This document shows, piece after piece, positions 30,583 through 39,087 of a stretch of DNA of 42,548 nt. Source of the stretch: Oscillospiraceae bacterium (GTDB lineage Bacteria > Bacillota > Clostridia > Oscillospirales > Oscillospiraceae); contig JAFSHY010000116.1 of the NCBI GenBank assembly GCA_017440065.1, positions 1 through 42,548 of the forward strand, read 5' to 3'. Position numbers and translations under genes: made by a program. Positions within the stretch are counted from its first letter, which is position 1. Each line of letters opens with the position of its first letter. The notes under the pieces were generated by a model that made no database searches, was not told the origin of the DNA, and was given only the letters and a program-made list of their open reading frames with translations.

Positions 30583-31308
30583 ATGCTTCGCGCCATCATT
30601 GCGGATGACGAGCCGGCAGTCGGCAAGCTGATCCGTCATTTTCTGAATAAAGAGCAGATGCCGGTGCAGATCATTGATGAGGTCACGGACGGACAGGCTG
30701 CGCTGGATGCCATTCTGACCCAGCGCCCCGATCTGGTGTTTCTGGATGTGCAGATGCCGGTCATGACCGGTCTGGAGGTCATTGAGCGGGCAAAACGGCA
30801 GCATTCCACTGCGAAATTCATTATTATCACCGCCTACAGCATCTTTGAATACGCGCAGGCGGCGCTGCGGCTGGGCGCGGATGATCTGCTGCTCAAGCCC
30901 CTCAGCGGCGATCAGCTGATCGCGTCGGTCAACCGTGCCGTCGGTATGCAGTTTTCCGGAAACCGTCAGGTCAATGATATCCTGCTCTATCTCAACGACC
31001 ATCTCAGCGAGAGTCTGACCCTCGGCGAGATCGCGGAAAAGTTCTATATCAGCTCTTACCATCTCTCCCATCTTTTTAAAAAGTATATGGGAAAGACCTG
31101 CATCGAGTGTGTCCATTGGATGCGCATTGAAAAAGCCAAGGAGCTGCTCAAAAACACCAATATGAGCATCAAGGAGATCTCAGAGCGGACGGGTTATGCC
31201 AATCTCAATAACTTCTATATGCATTTTAAAAAACTGACGGGCATGACGCCCAAAGCCTATACCGGCGGCGGTGTGGAAGAAGGAATCCCCGATCCGCTGC
31301 GGGACTGA
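30583..31308 (+). CDS. YesN-type response regulator (REC + AraC helix-turn-helix)
   Basis: 241 residues. Receiver domain 1-120 with acidic pair D8-D9, phospho-acceptor D55 (LVFLDVQMP), T83 in ITAYS and K105 in LKPL. An AraC-type DNA-binding domain fills 130-230 (LGEIAEKFYISSYHLSHLFKKYMG and IKEISERTGYANLNNFYMHFKKLTG). ATG 30583 follows GGGAGG. It pairs with the divergent LytS-type kinase. The next gene downstream (amino-acid symporter) has its own promoter with AT-rich repeats upstream and is the likely target; this is inference. Confidence 0.93.
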   Translation: MLRAIIADDEPAVGKLIRHFLNKEQMPVQIIDEVTDGQAALDAILTQRPDLVFLDVQMPVMTGLEVIERAKRQHSTAKFIIITAYSIFEYAQAALRLGADDLLLKPLSGDQLIASVNRAVGMQFSGNRQVNDILLYLNDHLSESLTLGEIAEKFYISSYHLSHLFKKYMGKTCIECVHWMRIEKAKELLKNTNMSIKEISERTGYANLNNFYMHFKKLTGMTPKAYTGGGVEEGIPDPLRD

Positions 31309-31326
31309 GATCCGTATTTGGCAGAA

Positions 31327-31366
31327 AAGAAGCTTCCTGCAGGAAAACAGGAGGCTTCTTTTGTTT
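31327..31366 (+). terminator. Intrinsic terminator of the response regulator gene
   Basis: A 13-bp stem with one mismatch (31327-31339 with 31348-31360), 8-base loop, then TTGTTT. It separates the regulator from the symporter transcript. Confidence 0.85.
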
Positions 31367-31371
31367 GAAAT

Positions 31372-31412
31372 CGATAAATAATATATATGATTTTTGCGGT
31401 ATTATATATTTA
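31372..31412. promoter_or_regulatory. AT-rich inverted repeat upstream of the symporter promoter
   Basis: Two near-matching AT-rich arms, ATAAATAATATATA and (reversed) ATAAATATATAATA, flank TTTTTGCGG just upstream of the -35 box at 31426. Position and symmetry fit an activator site for the neighbouring YesN-type regulator or an UP element. Low information content makes this tentative. Confidence 0.4.
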
Positions 31413-31425
31413 TATTGCGTTTTGC

Positions 31426-31454
31426 TTGCAACAAATGCTGCGGAACTGTATAAT
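31426..31454 (+). promoter_or_regulatory. Promoter of the AGCS symporter gene
   Basis: TTGCAA (31426-31431), 17-bp spacer, perfect TATAAT (31449-31454), with an ~80-nt leader. Confidence 0.82.
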
Positions 31455-31541
31455 CCGCATATGAATAAAATAGTTTTTGGGTATAAAGATCCCTGATAAC
31501 TATCGATTCAGAATATAAGGAAAGAAAGAGGGAAATTGAAA

Positions 31542-32945
31542 ATGAGTGGATTTTTTGACGCGCTGAATAATTTCCTGGTTGGCGGTATCGGCTTCCTGTT
31601 TGGCCCCATCATGCTGGTCGTGTTCTTCGGCACCGGCCTTCTGATGACCATCGTCACCAAGGGTGTTCAGTTCAGAAAGTTCGGTCTGGCCTTCCGTGAA
31701 GTGTTCGGCGGCCTGTTTAAGAAGAGCGAGGGCGACGGTCAGCTGAAGCCGTTCCAGGCTCTGGCTACCGCGCTGTCCTCCTGCATCGGCAACGGCAACG
31801 TCGTCGGTGTCGCGGCAGCGCTGGTAACCGGCGGTCCCGGCGCCATCTTCTGGATGTGGGTCGCAGCCATCATCGGTATGGCCACCAAGTATTCCGAAAT
31901 CGTGCTTGCTATGCACTACCGTGAAAAGGACGAGCAGGGCATCTGGCGCGGCGGTGTTATGTACATCCTGTCCAAGGGCATGAAGAAGTGCAAGTGGCTG
32001 GGCAAGGCTCTCGGTGTTGTCTTCGCTGCCTGCTGCGTGCTTGTCAGCTACATCTCCTGCAATGCGCTGCAGACCAACACCATGATCGGTGTTCTGGGCA
32101 CTACTCTCCCCGCCATCCCCGCATGGGTATGGGGCATCGTCATCTGCGCCCTGTCCGCTATGGTTATCATGGGCGGCGTTAAGAAGATCGGTAGAGTCTG
32201 CACCCTGCTGACTCCCGTCATGGCCGTCATCTATGTCTTCTTCGGTATTGTCATTCTGGTCATGAAGGCTCCTGCCATTCCCGCAGCCTTTGCCTCCATT
32301 TTCACCAGCGCCTTCAGCAGCAATGCTGCCTGGGGCGGTCTCGTTGGTATTACCATCTCCACCGCCATCTCCAAGGGCGTTGCCCGTGGCATCTTCTCCA
32401 ACGAAGCCGGTGTCGGTGGCGCTCCTCTGGTTCATGTCACCTCCGATATCGATGTTCCTGCCAAGCAGGGTCTCTACGGCATTGTGGAAGTCTTCGTCGA
32501 TACCATCATCGTCTGCACCTTCACCGCTCTGATCATCATGGTCTCCGGTGTTGGCGATCTGGTTGCCGGTGGTACCATTGCTGCCGATCAGACGGCTGTT
32601 ATCTCCAATACTGCATGGAGCATGACCCTCGGCAGCGTTGGCGATATCGTTGTCACCGTTGCTCTCATGCTGTTCTGCTTCTCCACCATCATCGGCTGGT
32701 GCACCTACGGCGAGACTGCATGGAAGTGGCTCTTCGGCTCCAAGACCATCATCATCTACCGCATTATCCACCTCGCCTTCAGCTTCATCGGCTGCGTCCT
32801 GTCCTCCGCTCTGCTGTGGAACGCTGCCGACTTCTGCAACGGCGTTATGTGCATCCCCAACCTGTTCTCCCTGATCCTCTTCTGCGGCATCATCTATAAG
32901 GATACCAAGAAGTTCATCGATCCCCTCAAGGCCAGAGCCGAATAA
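31542..32945 (+). CDS. Sodium:alanine/glycine symporter family protein (AGCS)
   Basis: 467 residues with about 10-11 membrane segments. AGCS marks are KPFQALATALSSCIGNGNVVGVA (about 66-88), GPGAIFWMWVAA, ATKYSEIVLAMHYR, ARGIFSNEAGVGGAP (near 285) and FCFSTIIGWCTYGE (near 383). Usual AGCS members have TQVGTGNI..VA; here the motif is SCIGNGNVVGVA. It imports a small neutral amino acid with sodium. ATG 31542 is chosen over TTG 31536 from the spacing to AGAGGG. Codon choice is more optimised (pyrimidine-ending codons) than in its neighbours, as in the purine permease, suggesting high expression. Likely controlled by the two-component pair upstream. Confidence 0.92.
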   Translation: MSGFFDALNNFLVGGIGFLFGPIMLVVFFGTGLLMTIVTKGVQFRKFGLAFREVFGGLFKKSEGDGQLKPFQALATALSSCIGNGNVVGVAAALVTGGPGAIFWMWVAAIIGMATKYSEIVLAMHYREKDEQGIWRGGVMYILSKGMKKCKWLGKALGVVFAACCVLVSYISCNALQTNTMIGVLGTTLPAIPAWVWGIVICALSAMVIMGGVKKIGRVCTLLTPVMAVIYVFFGIVILVMKAPAIPAAFASIFTSAFSSNAAWGGLVGITISTAISKGVARGIFSNEAGVGGAPLVHVTSDIDVPAKQGLYGIVEVFVDTIIVCTFTALIIMVSGVGDLVAGGTIAADQTAVISNTAWSMTLGSVGDIVVTVALMLFCFSTIIGWCTYGETAWKWLFGSKTIIIYRIIHLAFSFIGCVLSSALLWNAADFCNGVMCIPNLFSLILFCGIIYKDTKKFIDPLKARAE

Positions 32946-32970
32946 GAACAGGCGAACCCGAAAACAAATT

Positions 32971-33002
32971 CCCCTGCCCTATGACCGTAGGGCAGGGGTT
33001 TT
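32971..33002 (+). terminator. Intrinsic terminator of the symporter gene
   Basis: A perfect 11-bp GC-rich stem (32971-32981 with 32988-32998), 6-base loop, then TTTT. It ends 17 bp before the start of the hydrolase gene. Confidence 0.88.
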
Positions 33003-33019
33003 CCAAAGGAGTGGATATT

Positions 33020-33859
33020 ATGAAACTGTATCCCGAATATCTTTGTGCCGACCGCCCCTTTGCAGCGGGTGAAGAATTGCCGGATATGAGCGGCGTTCAG
33101 CTGGTCAGCCATGGCTGCACGCTCAACGGCTATGTGCTGACGCCCGGCGGCGCGGCGGAGGAGCTTCATCCGCTGGCCATCATGCTGCACGGCTTTCCCG
33201 GCAACTGCACCAATAACGATCTGGGTATTGCCCTGTGCCGCATGGGCTGCGTGGTGCTGAATGTGTTCTACCGCGGCGCGTGGGGCAGCGAGGGCTATTA
33301 TACCTTCACCGGTAAGGTGGAGGACGCGGTGGAGGTCGCCAACTGGGCGGTCAGCGAAGCGGTCGCGTCCCAATACCGCATCGACCCCGAGAATGTCTTC
33401 CTTGTGGGGCACAGCATGGGCGGCTTTGCCGCGGGCAATGCCATGCGCCGTCTGCCCTGGGTCAAGGGTGCGGTGCTGATGGCGCCTTACGATATGCCGT
33501 GGTTCTTTGAAAACGGCAAGGAACAGGAATTTTACGATCTGCTGCCCATCGGCAGATCGCTGCGGCAGGAATCTCCGGATTCTCTGGTGCAGGATGCCCT
33601 GTCCTGCTGGAAGACCATGGGCTTCTCGCAGGCGTATGAGGATCTGAAGGATCGCAATCTCTATTTCATCGGCGGCAGCAAGGATGGCTGCGCCCGTCCT
33701 GCCGAGATGATCGAACCGCTCTTCCGCAGACTGCAGGCACATGAGACCGATGCGGATCAGAAGTATGACCTGCTGGATACGGATCATTGCTTCGCCGATA
33801 TGCGGCTGCGTCTTTGCTCCATGGTGGGCAATTGGATCGCCTCTGTGGCCGAAAAGTAA
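33020..33859 (+). CDS. Alpha/beta hydrolase
   Basis: 279 residues. HGFPGN (57-62) gives the oxyanion-hole region, GHSMGG (about 135-140) the nucleophilic Ser, and the C-terminal DTDHCFAD supplies the catalytic His; the Asp is probably in GGSKDGCA. It is most like peptidase S9/esterase-type hydrolases. No signal peptide. ATG 33020 follows AAAGGAG. It lies between two terminators and has no obvious own promoter in the 17-bp gap, so it is probably expressed by read-through from the symporter gene. Substrate unknown. Confidence 0.87.
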   Translation: MKLYPEYLCADRPFAAGEELPDMSGVQLVSHGCTLNGYVLTPGGAAEELHPLAIMLHGFPGNCTNNDLGIALCRMGCVVLNVFYRGAWGSEGYYTFTGKVEDAVEVANWAVSEAVASQYRIDPENVFLVGHSMGGFAAGNAMRRLPWVKGAVLMAPYDMPWFFENGKEQEFYDLLPIGRSLRQESPDSLVQDALSCWKTMGFSQAYEDLKDRNLYFIGGSKDGCARPAEMIEPLFRRLQAHETDADQKYDLLDTDHCFADMRLRLCSMVGNWIASVAEK

Positions 33860-33863
33860 ACAC

Positions 33864-33914
33864 AGCACAGACCGAAAACCGTCCGTTCAGATGGCCTGCG
33901 GTCTGTGCTTTTTT
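33864..33914 (+). terminator. Intrinsic terminator of the hydrolase gene
   Basis: An 11-bp perfect stem (33864-33874 with 33899-33909) enclosing a 24-base loop, then TTTTTT, 5 bp after the stop codon. Confidence 0.85.
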
Positions 33915-33915
33915 C

Positions 33916-33943
33916 TTGACCTTTTTTGAGAATCGGGTATGAT
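33916..33943 (+). promoter_or_regulatory. Promoter of the NMT1/SsuA-type ABC operon
   Basis: TTGACC (33916-33921), 16-bp spacer, TATGAT (33938-33943). The leader is ~25 nt, so no thiamine or other riboswitch fits. Confidence 0.75.
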
Positions 33944-33975
33944 AATAAGGATGTGAAAAGAAAAGGAGCTTTGTT

Positions 33976-34941
33976 ATGAAGAAGCTGATCGCGTGGTTTC
34001 TCGCTGCCTGTACGGTGCTTGCGCTGGCAGGCTGTGGGAAGAAGGAAATTGCCGGCAATGTGCGCCTCGGCGCGCTGAAAGGGCCGACGAGCATGGGCCT
34101 TGTTAAATTGCTGGAGGACGATGCCGAAGGAAAAACCGAAAATGACTACAGCTTCCAAATGGCTGCCGCGGCCGATGAGCTGACGCCGCTGCTGCTGAAG
34201 GGCGAACTGGATATTCTGGTTGCTCCGCTGAATCTCGGCGCGATCCTGCATCAAAACTCCGGCGGTGAAGTGCGGCTGCTGGCGGTCAGTACGCTGGGCG
34301 TGCTGCATCTGGTGGAATCCGGCGGCGAGACCGTGCAGGATTGGGCAGATCTCAAGGGCAAGACCATCTATGCCACCGGAAAGGGAACGACTCCGGAATA
34401 CGCGCTGCGCTATCTGCTGGAGCAGTACGGTCTGGATCCCGATGCTGATGTGACCTTTGCATGGAAGAGTGAACCCACGGAGATCGTGGCGCAGATGGCG
34501 CTGGGCGAGCCTGTCGTTGCCATGCTGCCGCAGCCGTTTGTAACGGTCGCGAAGGGGCAGATCCCCGACCTGCGGGTGGTATTTGACCTGACCGAGCAAT
34601 GGGACGCGCTGGAGAACGGCAGCCGTCTGCTGACGGCGGGTGTGCTGGTACGCAAGGCATTTCTGGAGGATAATCCCGGTGTCGTGGAGACCTTCCTCAA
34701 GGAATTTGATGCGTCTGTGACCTATCTCAATGAGAATGTGGCGGAAGGTGCGGTTTTGGTGGAAAAGTACGGCATCGTGAAGGCTGCCGTGGCGGAAAAG
34801 GCCATTCCCGGCTGCCACGTGGTCTGTATCACAGGCGAGGAGATGGAGTCCGCCGTCCGCGGGTACTATCAGACCCTGTTTGATCAGAATGCCGCTGCCG
34901 TGGGCGGGGAACTTCCGGAGGATGACTATTATGCGCCGTAA
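33976..34941 (+). CDS. ABC transporter substrate-binding lipoprotein (NMT1/SsuA-like)
   Basis: 321 residues. Signal sequence with lipobox LAGC (Cys 20). The mature protein begins VRLGALKGPTSMGLVKLLED, the usual opening of NMT1/ABC-sub-aliph proteins, and contains LKGKTIYATGKGTTPEYALRYLL, the family's second block. Members bind nitrate/taurine/sulfonates, thiamine pyrimidines or other small organics outside the membrane. MGLVKLL is typical of a clostridial subgroup of unknown ligand. ATG 33976 follows AAAGGAG. The next gene overlaps its end by 11 bp, which gives a three-gene transporter operon. Confidence 0.88.
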   Translation: MKKLIAWFLAACTVLALAGCGKKEIAGNVRLGALKGPTSMGLVKLLEDDAEGKTENDYSFQMAAAADELTPLLLKGELDILVAPLNLGAILHQNSGGEVRLLAVSTLGVLHLVESGGETVQDWADLKGKTIYATGKGTTPEYALRYLLEQYGLDPDADVTFAWKSEPTEIVAQMALGEPVVAMLPQPFVTVAKGQIPDLRVVFDLTEQWDALENGSRLLTAGVLVRKAFLEDNPGVVETFLKEFDASVTYLNENVAEGAVLVEKYGIVKAAVAEKAIPGCHVVCITGEEMESAVRGYYQTLFDQNAAAVGGELPEDDYYAP

Positions 34942-35680
34942 GGCTGTGGGAAGGCTGCTTTCCGTTTTGCTGGCGCTGACCGTGTGGGAGATCGCGGCGC
35001 TGTGCTTCCGCATTCCCGCGCTGCTGCCCGAACCGTGGCAGGTTGGCAGGCGGCTTTTGGAACTGCTGCCGAAGCCTGCGGCATGGCGCTCCGTGGGCAT
35101 GACGTCCCTTCGTATCCTGCTGGGGTTTTTGCCCGCGGTTCTGCTGGGCGCGGCTGCCGCTGCGGCGGAACAAAAATTTCCCTTCGTCGGCACGCTGCTT
35201 TGGCCGTGGGTCACCGCCATGCGGTCTGTGCCTGTGGCTTCGTTGACGGTCATCTGCCTCATCTGGTTTTCCGCGGGAAAGCTGGCGGCCTTTATCACCT
35301 TTCTGGTGGCATTCCCGCTGTTCTATGCGGGCATCGCGTCCGGCATCCGCGCGGCAGACCCCAAGCTGACGGAGATGGCGAAGCGCTTTGATGTTCCCGC
35401 GGGCAAGAGGTTCCGCTGCATTCTGCTGCCGCAGCTGCGTCCGTGGCTGCATACCGCTGCCGTTTCCTCGGTGGGACTCTGCTGGAAAGCCTGCGCCGCC
35501 GCGGAGGTCATCGGTGTGGTGAGCGGTTCCGTGGGCGAGCAGCTCTATCTGTCCAAGGTGTATTTTGATGTGGCGGGTCTGCTGGCATGGACGGTCGTGA
35601 TCATCCTCTGCAGCGCTGCCTGCGAAAAGCTGGCGGGACTTTTGACGGATCTCATCTGCGGGAGGTGGAGCAGACAGTGA
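34931..35680 (+). CDS. ABC transporter permease (SsuC/TauC type)
   Basis: 249 residues, about six membrane segments. LWEIAAL-type opening (VWEIAALCFRIPALLPEPWQV, split around residues 19-39) and the EAA-type loop PLFYAGIASGIRAADPKLTEMAKRF (about 137-161), followed by RCILLPQLRPWL, identify a BPD-transporter permease of the SsuC family. ATG 34931 overlaps the binding-protein gene; GGAGGATG precedes it. Confidence 0.9.
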   Translation: MRRKAVGRLLSVLLALTVWEIAALCFRIPALLPEPWQVGRRLLELLPKPAAWRSVGMTSLRILLGFLPAVLLGAAAAAAEQKFPFVGTLLWPWVTAMRSVPVASLTVICLIWFSAGKLAAFITFLVAFPLFYAGIASGIRAADPKLTEMAKRFDVPAGKRFRCILLPQLRPWLHTAAVSSVGLCWKACAAAEVIGVVSGSVGEQLYLSKVYFDVAGLLAWTVVIILCSAACEKLAGLLTDLICGRWSRQ

Positions 35681-36234
35681 AACTGGAACATATCTGTAAA
35701 TCCTACGGCGAAAAGCAGGTGCTGCGTGATTTCTCACTGACGCTGGAACCGGGTGATATCCTTGTGCTGATGGGGCCTTCCGGCTGCGGAAAGACCACCC
35801 TTCTTCATATCATTGCGGGGCTGATCCAAGCGGATGCCGGTGAACGATCCGGAATTCCAGACAGGCTTTCCGTGGTGTTTCAGGAGGATCGGCTCTGCGA
35901 ATGGGAATCGGTTCTTTGGAATCTGCGGCTGGTCTGCAGAGAATCGGAGGATACGATCCTCGGCCATCTGACGGAGCTGGGGCTGGAACGGGAACTGCAT
36001 ACCAAGGTCAGCGAACTGAGCGGAGGCATGAAGCGCCGCGTGGCGCTGATCAGAGCCGTACTGCACGGCGGTGATCTGATCCTCGATGAAGCCTTCCGCG
36101 GCCTTGACGCGGAGCGGCTGGAGAATGCTGTCCGCTATGTGCTGCGCCATAAAGGCGAAAGAAGCATCCTCTGCGCCACCCACGATGCCCGCGTGGCAGA
36201 ACTGCTGGGCGGCAGACTGATGCATATGAAATGA
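35677..36234 (+). CDS. ABC transporter ATP-binding protein, short form (SsuB-like)
   Basis: 185 residues, clearly shorter than the 240-260 of SsuB/TauB. Walker A GPSGCGKTT (33-41), Q-loop VVFQEDRLCEWESV, signature ELSGGMKRRVALIRA (about 122-136), Walker B LILDEAFRGLD and switch His CATHD. The insert after Walker A is compressed (GERSGIPDRLSVV) and the C-terminal part after the His switch is only ~18 residues. All catalytic elements remain, so it should work. The rare GTG start at 35677 overlaps the permease stop (GTGA), following GGGAGG at 11 bp. Confidence 0.88.
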   Translation: MKLEHICKSYGEKQVLRDFSLTLEPGDILVLMGPSGCGKTTLLHIIAGLIQADAGERSGIPDRLSVVFQEDRLCEWESVLWNLRLVCRESEDTILGHLTELGLERELHTKVSELSGGMKRRVALIRAVLHGGDLILDEAFRGLDAERLENAVRYVLRHKGERSILCATHDARVAELLGGRLMHMK

Positions 36235-36242
36235 AATGACGG

Positions 36243-36275
36243 AGCCGCTCTGCCGAAAGGCAGGGCGGCTTCTGC
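36243..36275 (+). terminator. Probable terminator of the ABC operon
   Basis: A 12-bp stem with one G-U pair (36243-36254 with 36259-36270) and a GAAA loop. The downstream T tract is weak, so efficiency may be modest. Confidence 0.65.
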
Positions 36276-36289
36276 AGCTTCTGTTTGTT

Positions 36290-36318
36290 TTGACAGCATC
36301 TCAAAAGTATGGTATCTT
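36290..36318 (+). promoter_or_regulatory. Promoter of the tldD-tldE-sfsA operon
   Basis: A perfect TTGACA (36290-36295), 17-bp spacer, TATCTT (36313-36318), 48 bp before the ATG. Confidence 0.8.
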
Positions 36319-36366
36319 GATTTCATAAGAAGCGGACACCTGTTCGCCGGAGAAAGGAAACCTGCC

Positions 36367-37752
36367 ATGATCGAAAAGAAACTTATGTCCGATCTGATCG
36401 CCATCGTATTGCATGGCGGCGCGGACTTCGCGGAAGTCTACTGCGAATATTCCAAAAACAGCCGCATCGGCTACGCCGACAGGAAGATCGAATCGATCTC
36501 CGATCAGATCGTCAGCGGCGTCGGCATCCGCGGCTTTGTGGGAACAAAGACGTTTTTTGCCAGCACCACGGATCTTTCCGAAAGCGGACTGCGGGAATGT
36601 GCCAATCGTGTGGCGCAGGCCATCGGTTCTCCCGTGGACCGTATTCCCACCTTCAGCCTTGTGGAGCGGATCCCTACCAATATCCATCCCGTCAAAACCG
36701 TTCCGCAGGATGTTTCCACGGCGGTGCGGGCAGGTCTGCTGCGGGCAGGCTGCGGCAAGGCCTACGAAGCCGATGAAAAGATCATTCAGGTCAGCGGCAG
36801 CCTCGTGGCCAACGACCATTCCTTTGTGGTGGCCAATTCGGAAGGCCTTTATACCGCCGACCGTCAGATCCGTACCCGCATGGCTGTTTCTGCCATTGCC
36901 TCCAACGGCGCGGAGAATCAGGAAGGCTCCTGCAGCCCCGGCAGAAGCATGGGTCTTGAACTGCTGGAAATGATCTCTCCCGAATCCATCGGTGAAGAAG
37001 CGGCACGGCAGGCACTGGTCAATCTGCGCGCCGTACCCTGTCCCTCGGGTCTGATGCCCGTGGCCATTGAGAATGGTTTCGGCGGCGTCATTTTCCATGA
37101 GGCCTGCGGCCATTCGCTGGAAGCCACCTCCGTAGCCATCGGCATGAGTCAGATGGCGGGCAAGCTGGGGCAGCAGGTGGCGAATCCCAAAGTCACCGCC
37201 ATCGATGACGGCACCATTGCCAACGCATGGGGCAGCTGCAACATCGACGATGAGGGCGAGCCCATGATCCGCCGTGTGCTGATCGAAAACGGCATCCTCA
37301 AGAGCTATATGATCGACCGCCTGGGCGCCCGCCGTATGGGCATGGCCTCCACGGCTTCTGCCCGCCGTCAAAGCTATGCCTTTGAGCCGACCTCCCGCAT
37401 GACCAACACCTACATTGCCAACGGCCCCGACCGCAACGAAGATATCATCGCCTCCATCGAAAACGGCATCTACTGCGCGGCCATGGGCGGCGGCTCCGTC
37501 AATCCCTTCACGGGTGCGTTCAATTTTGCCGTGCGGGAAGGCTATATGATCCGCAACGGCAAGATCTGTGAACCGGTTCGCGGCGCCAGCCTCATCGGCA
37601 CCGGCAGCGAAGTCATTCAAAAGATCGATATGGTGGGCAATAATCTGGATACCGCGCAGGGTATGTGCGGCAGTTCCAGCGGCAGCGTTCCCACGGATGT
37701 GGGTCAGCCGCTGCTCCGCGTCAGCGAGATCACCGTAGGCGGACAGGCATAA
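36367..37752 (+). CDS. tldD: Metalloprotease TldD
   Basis: 461 residues. The active-site motif HEACGH (HExxxH; near residue 242) is present with the flanking GVIFHEACGHSLE. The C-terminal region AQGMCGSSSGSVPTDVGQP has the conserved Cys and is followed by LRVSEITVGG, as in TldD. It forms a heterodimer with TldE, encoded 18 bp downstream; the pair degrades unfolded peptides and matures ribosomal peptides such as microcin B17. No peptide-toxin gene is visible here, so a housekeeping role is likely. ATG 36367 follows GAAAGGAAACC. Confidence 0.95.
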   Translation: MIEKKLMSDLIAIVLHGGADFAEVYCEYSKNSRIGYADRKIESISDQIVSGVGIRGFVGTKTFFASTTDLSESGLRECANRVAQAIGSPVDRIPTFSLVERIPTNIHPVKTVPQDVSTAVRAGLLRAGCGKAYEADEKIIQVSGSLVANDHSFVVANSEGLYTADRQIRTRMAVSAIASNGAENQEGSCSPGRSMGLELLEMISPESIGEEAARQALVNLRAVPCPSGLMPVAIENGFGGVIFHEACGHSLEATSVAIGMSQMAGKLGQQVANPKVTAIDDGTIANAWGSCNIDDEGEPMIRRVLIENGILKSYMIDRLGARRMGMASTASARRQSYAFEPTSRMTNTYIANGPDRNEDIIASIENGIYCAAMGGGSVNPFTGAFNFAVREGYMIRNGKICEPVRGASLIGTGSEVIQKIDMVGNNLDTAQGMCGSSSGSVPTDVGQPLLRVSEITVGGQA

Positions 37753-37770
37753 GAAAGGGGAGCGGAACAG

Positions 37771-39087
37771 ATGCAGAACGAAAAACTGAAAGCCATTGTG
37801 GCGGAGGCTGCCGCCCGTTTCGGTGCCGATGCCTATGAGATCCGGATCAGCACCACGGAAAGTGCCGGCGCGGAAGCGCTGAAGGATGAGATCAGCACCG
37901 TGACCTATGCGCTCTCCGGCGGTATGACCGTCCGATGCGTGAAGAACGGAAGATCCGGCTATGCCGCCAGCGAACTGATTTCGGAGGAAGCAGCAGCGGA
38001 GCTGGTAAGGCAGGCCTGCGCCAACGCGGAGGCCATCGATGAAGAAGACGCCGTCCCGCTGTTTGAAGGCTCCGATGCATATGAAAGTCGTGAAGGCGAG
38101 GCGGAAGCCCTTCCTTCCGCGGAAGAACTGAAGGCGCAGACCCTGCAGCTGCAGAAGCTGACCTATGAAGCCTCCGATCGGATTGTGGATGGCACCCAGT
38201 GTCAGGTCAAGGGTATCTTTGTTCGCGATTCTTTCCTCAATTCCGCGGGGCTGGATCTTTCCTATGAATGTTCGCGGGTGATCCGCGTGGTGGCGGCAGC
38301 TGTCCGTGAAGGCGATCAGGCTGACGACGACTATTCCGTTGTGCCTGTTGCCAAAGAAACGCCGGAAGAGACAGTAAACAAAACTGTGCAGTCAGCACTG
38401 GGTAAACTGGGCGCTGATACGGTGGATTCCGGCAAGTATGATATCATTTTTGATAAGGCTTCGCTGCGTAGTCTGCTGGAGACCTATGCCTCTGTCTTCT
38501 CCGCGCGCTCTGCCTATCTCAAAACCACGCTGCTGGCGGGCAAAGAAGGCGAGGAAGTGGCGGCGCCCTGCGTGACGCTGGTGGATGATCCGTTCTGGGC
38601 GGATAAGTTCGGCCATTGCCCCTATGACGGCGAAGGCGTTGCCGTCCGTACCAAGAAACTCATCGAAAACGGCGTTCTCAAAACACTGCTCTATAACCGC
38701 ATGTATGCCAAGCTGCTGGGGCGGGAGACCACGGGCAATGCGGCCGGTGCCCGCAATATCGAGCCGAAGGGCCTTTATATTGCTCCTGGTGCCTATGCGG
38801 AACAGGCGCTTCTGGAGCATATGGGCAGCGGCCTTTATATCACTGCCCTCAACGGTCTGCATGCAGGTGCCAACACACAGAGCGGCGATTTCTCTTTGCA
38901 GGCGGAAGGCTGGCTGGTGGAAGACGGCAAAAAGGTGCGTCCCGTCAAGAATATCACCGTGGCGGATAATTTCTTCCGCATTCTCAAAAAAGTGGATGCC
39001 ATCGGTGATACGGTGGAATTCGATGCGGTTTCCGACTTCGGCGCTCCCGAACTGCTGGTCAAGGATGTCAGCGTATCCGGCAGATAA
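37771..39087 (+). CDS. pmbA: TldE/PmbA non-catalytic metalloprotease subunit
   Basis: 438 residues with the PmbA fold order: an N-terminal domain (YEIRISTTESAGAEALKDEIST), a middle domain (KYDIIFDKASLRSLLETYASVFSA), and the C-terminal beta-barrel (FGHCPYDGEGVAVRTKKLIENG, LYNRMYAKLLG, TTGNAAG and NTQSGDFSLQAEGWLVEDGK). The HExxxH motif is absent, as expected for the TldE partner. It is translated right after tldD (18-bp gap with AAGGGGAG). Its stop codon overlaps the next start (TAATG). Confidence 0.94.
   Translation: MQNEKLKAIVAEAAARFGADAYEIRISTTESAGAEALKDEISTVTYALSGGMTVRCVKNGRSGYAASELISEEAAAELVRQACANAEAIDEEDAVPLFEGSDAYESREGEAEALPSAEELKAQTLQLQKLTYEASDRIVDGTQCQVKGIFVRDSFLNSAGLDLSYECSRVIRVVAAAVREGDQADDDYSVVPVAKETPEETVNKTVQSALGKLGADTVDSGKYDIIFDKASLRSLLETYASVFSARSAYLKTTLLAGKEGEEVAAPCVTLVDDPFWADKFGHCPYDGEGVAVRTKKLIENGVLKTLLYNRMYAKLLGRETTGNAAGARNIEPKGLYIAPGAYAEQALLEHMGSGLYITALNGLHAGANTQSGDFSLQAEGWLVEDGKKVRPVKNITVADNFFRILKKVDAIGDTVEFDAVSDFGAPELLVKDVSVSGR

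Noticed and set aside
33944-33975. TPP riboswitch upstream of the NMT1-type ABC operon
   Set aside because: The leader is about 25 nt, too short for the aptamer, and has no matching motif.
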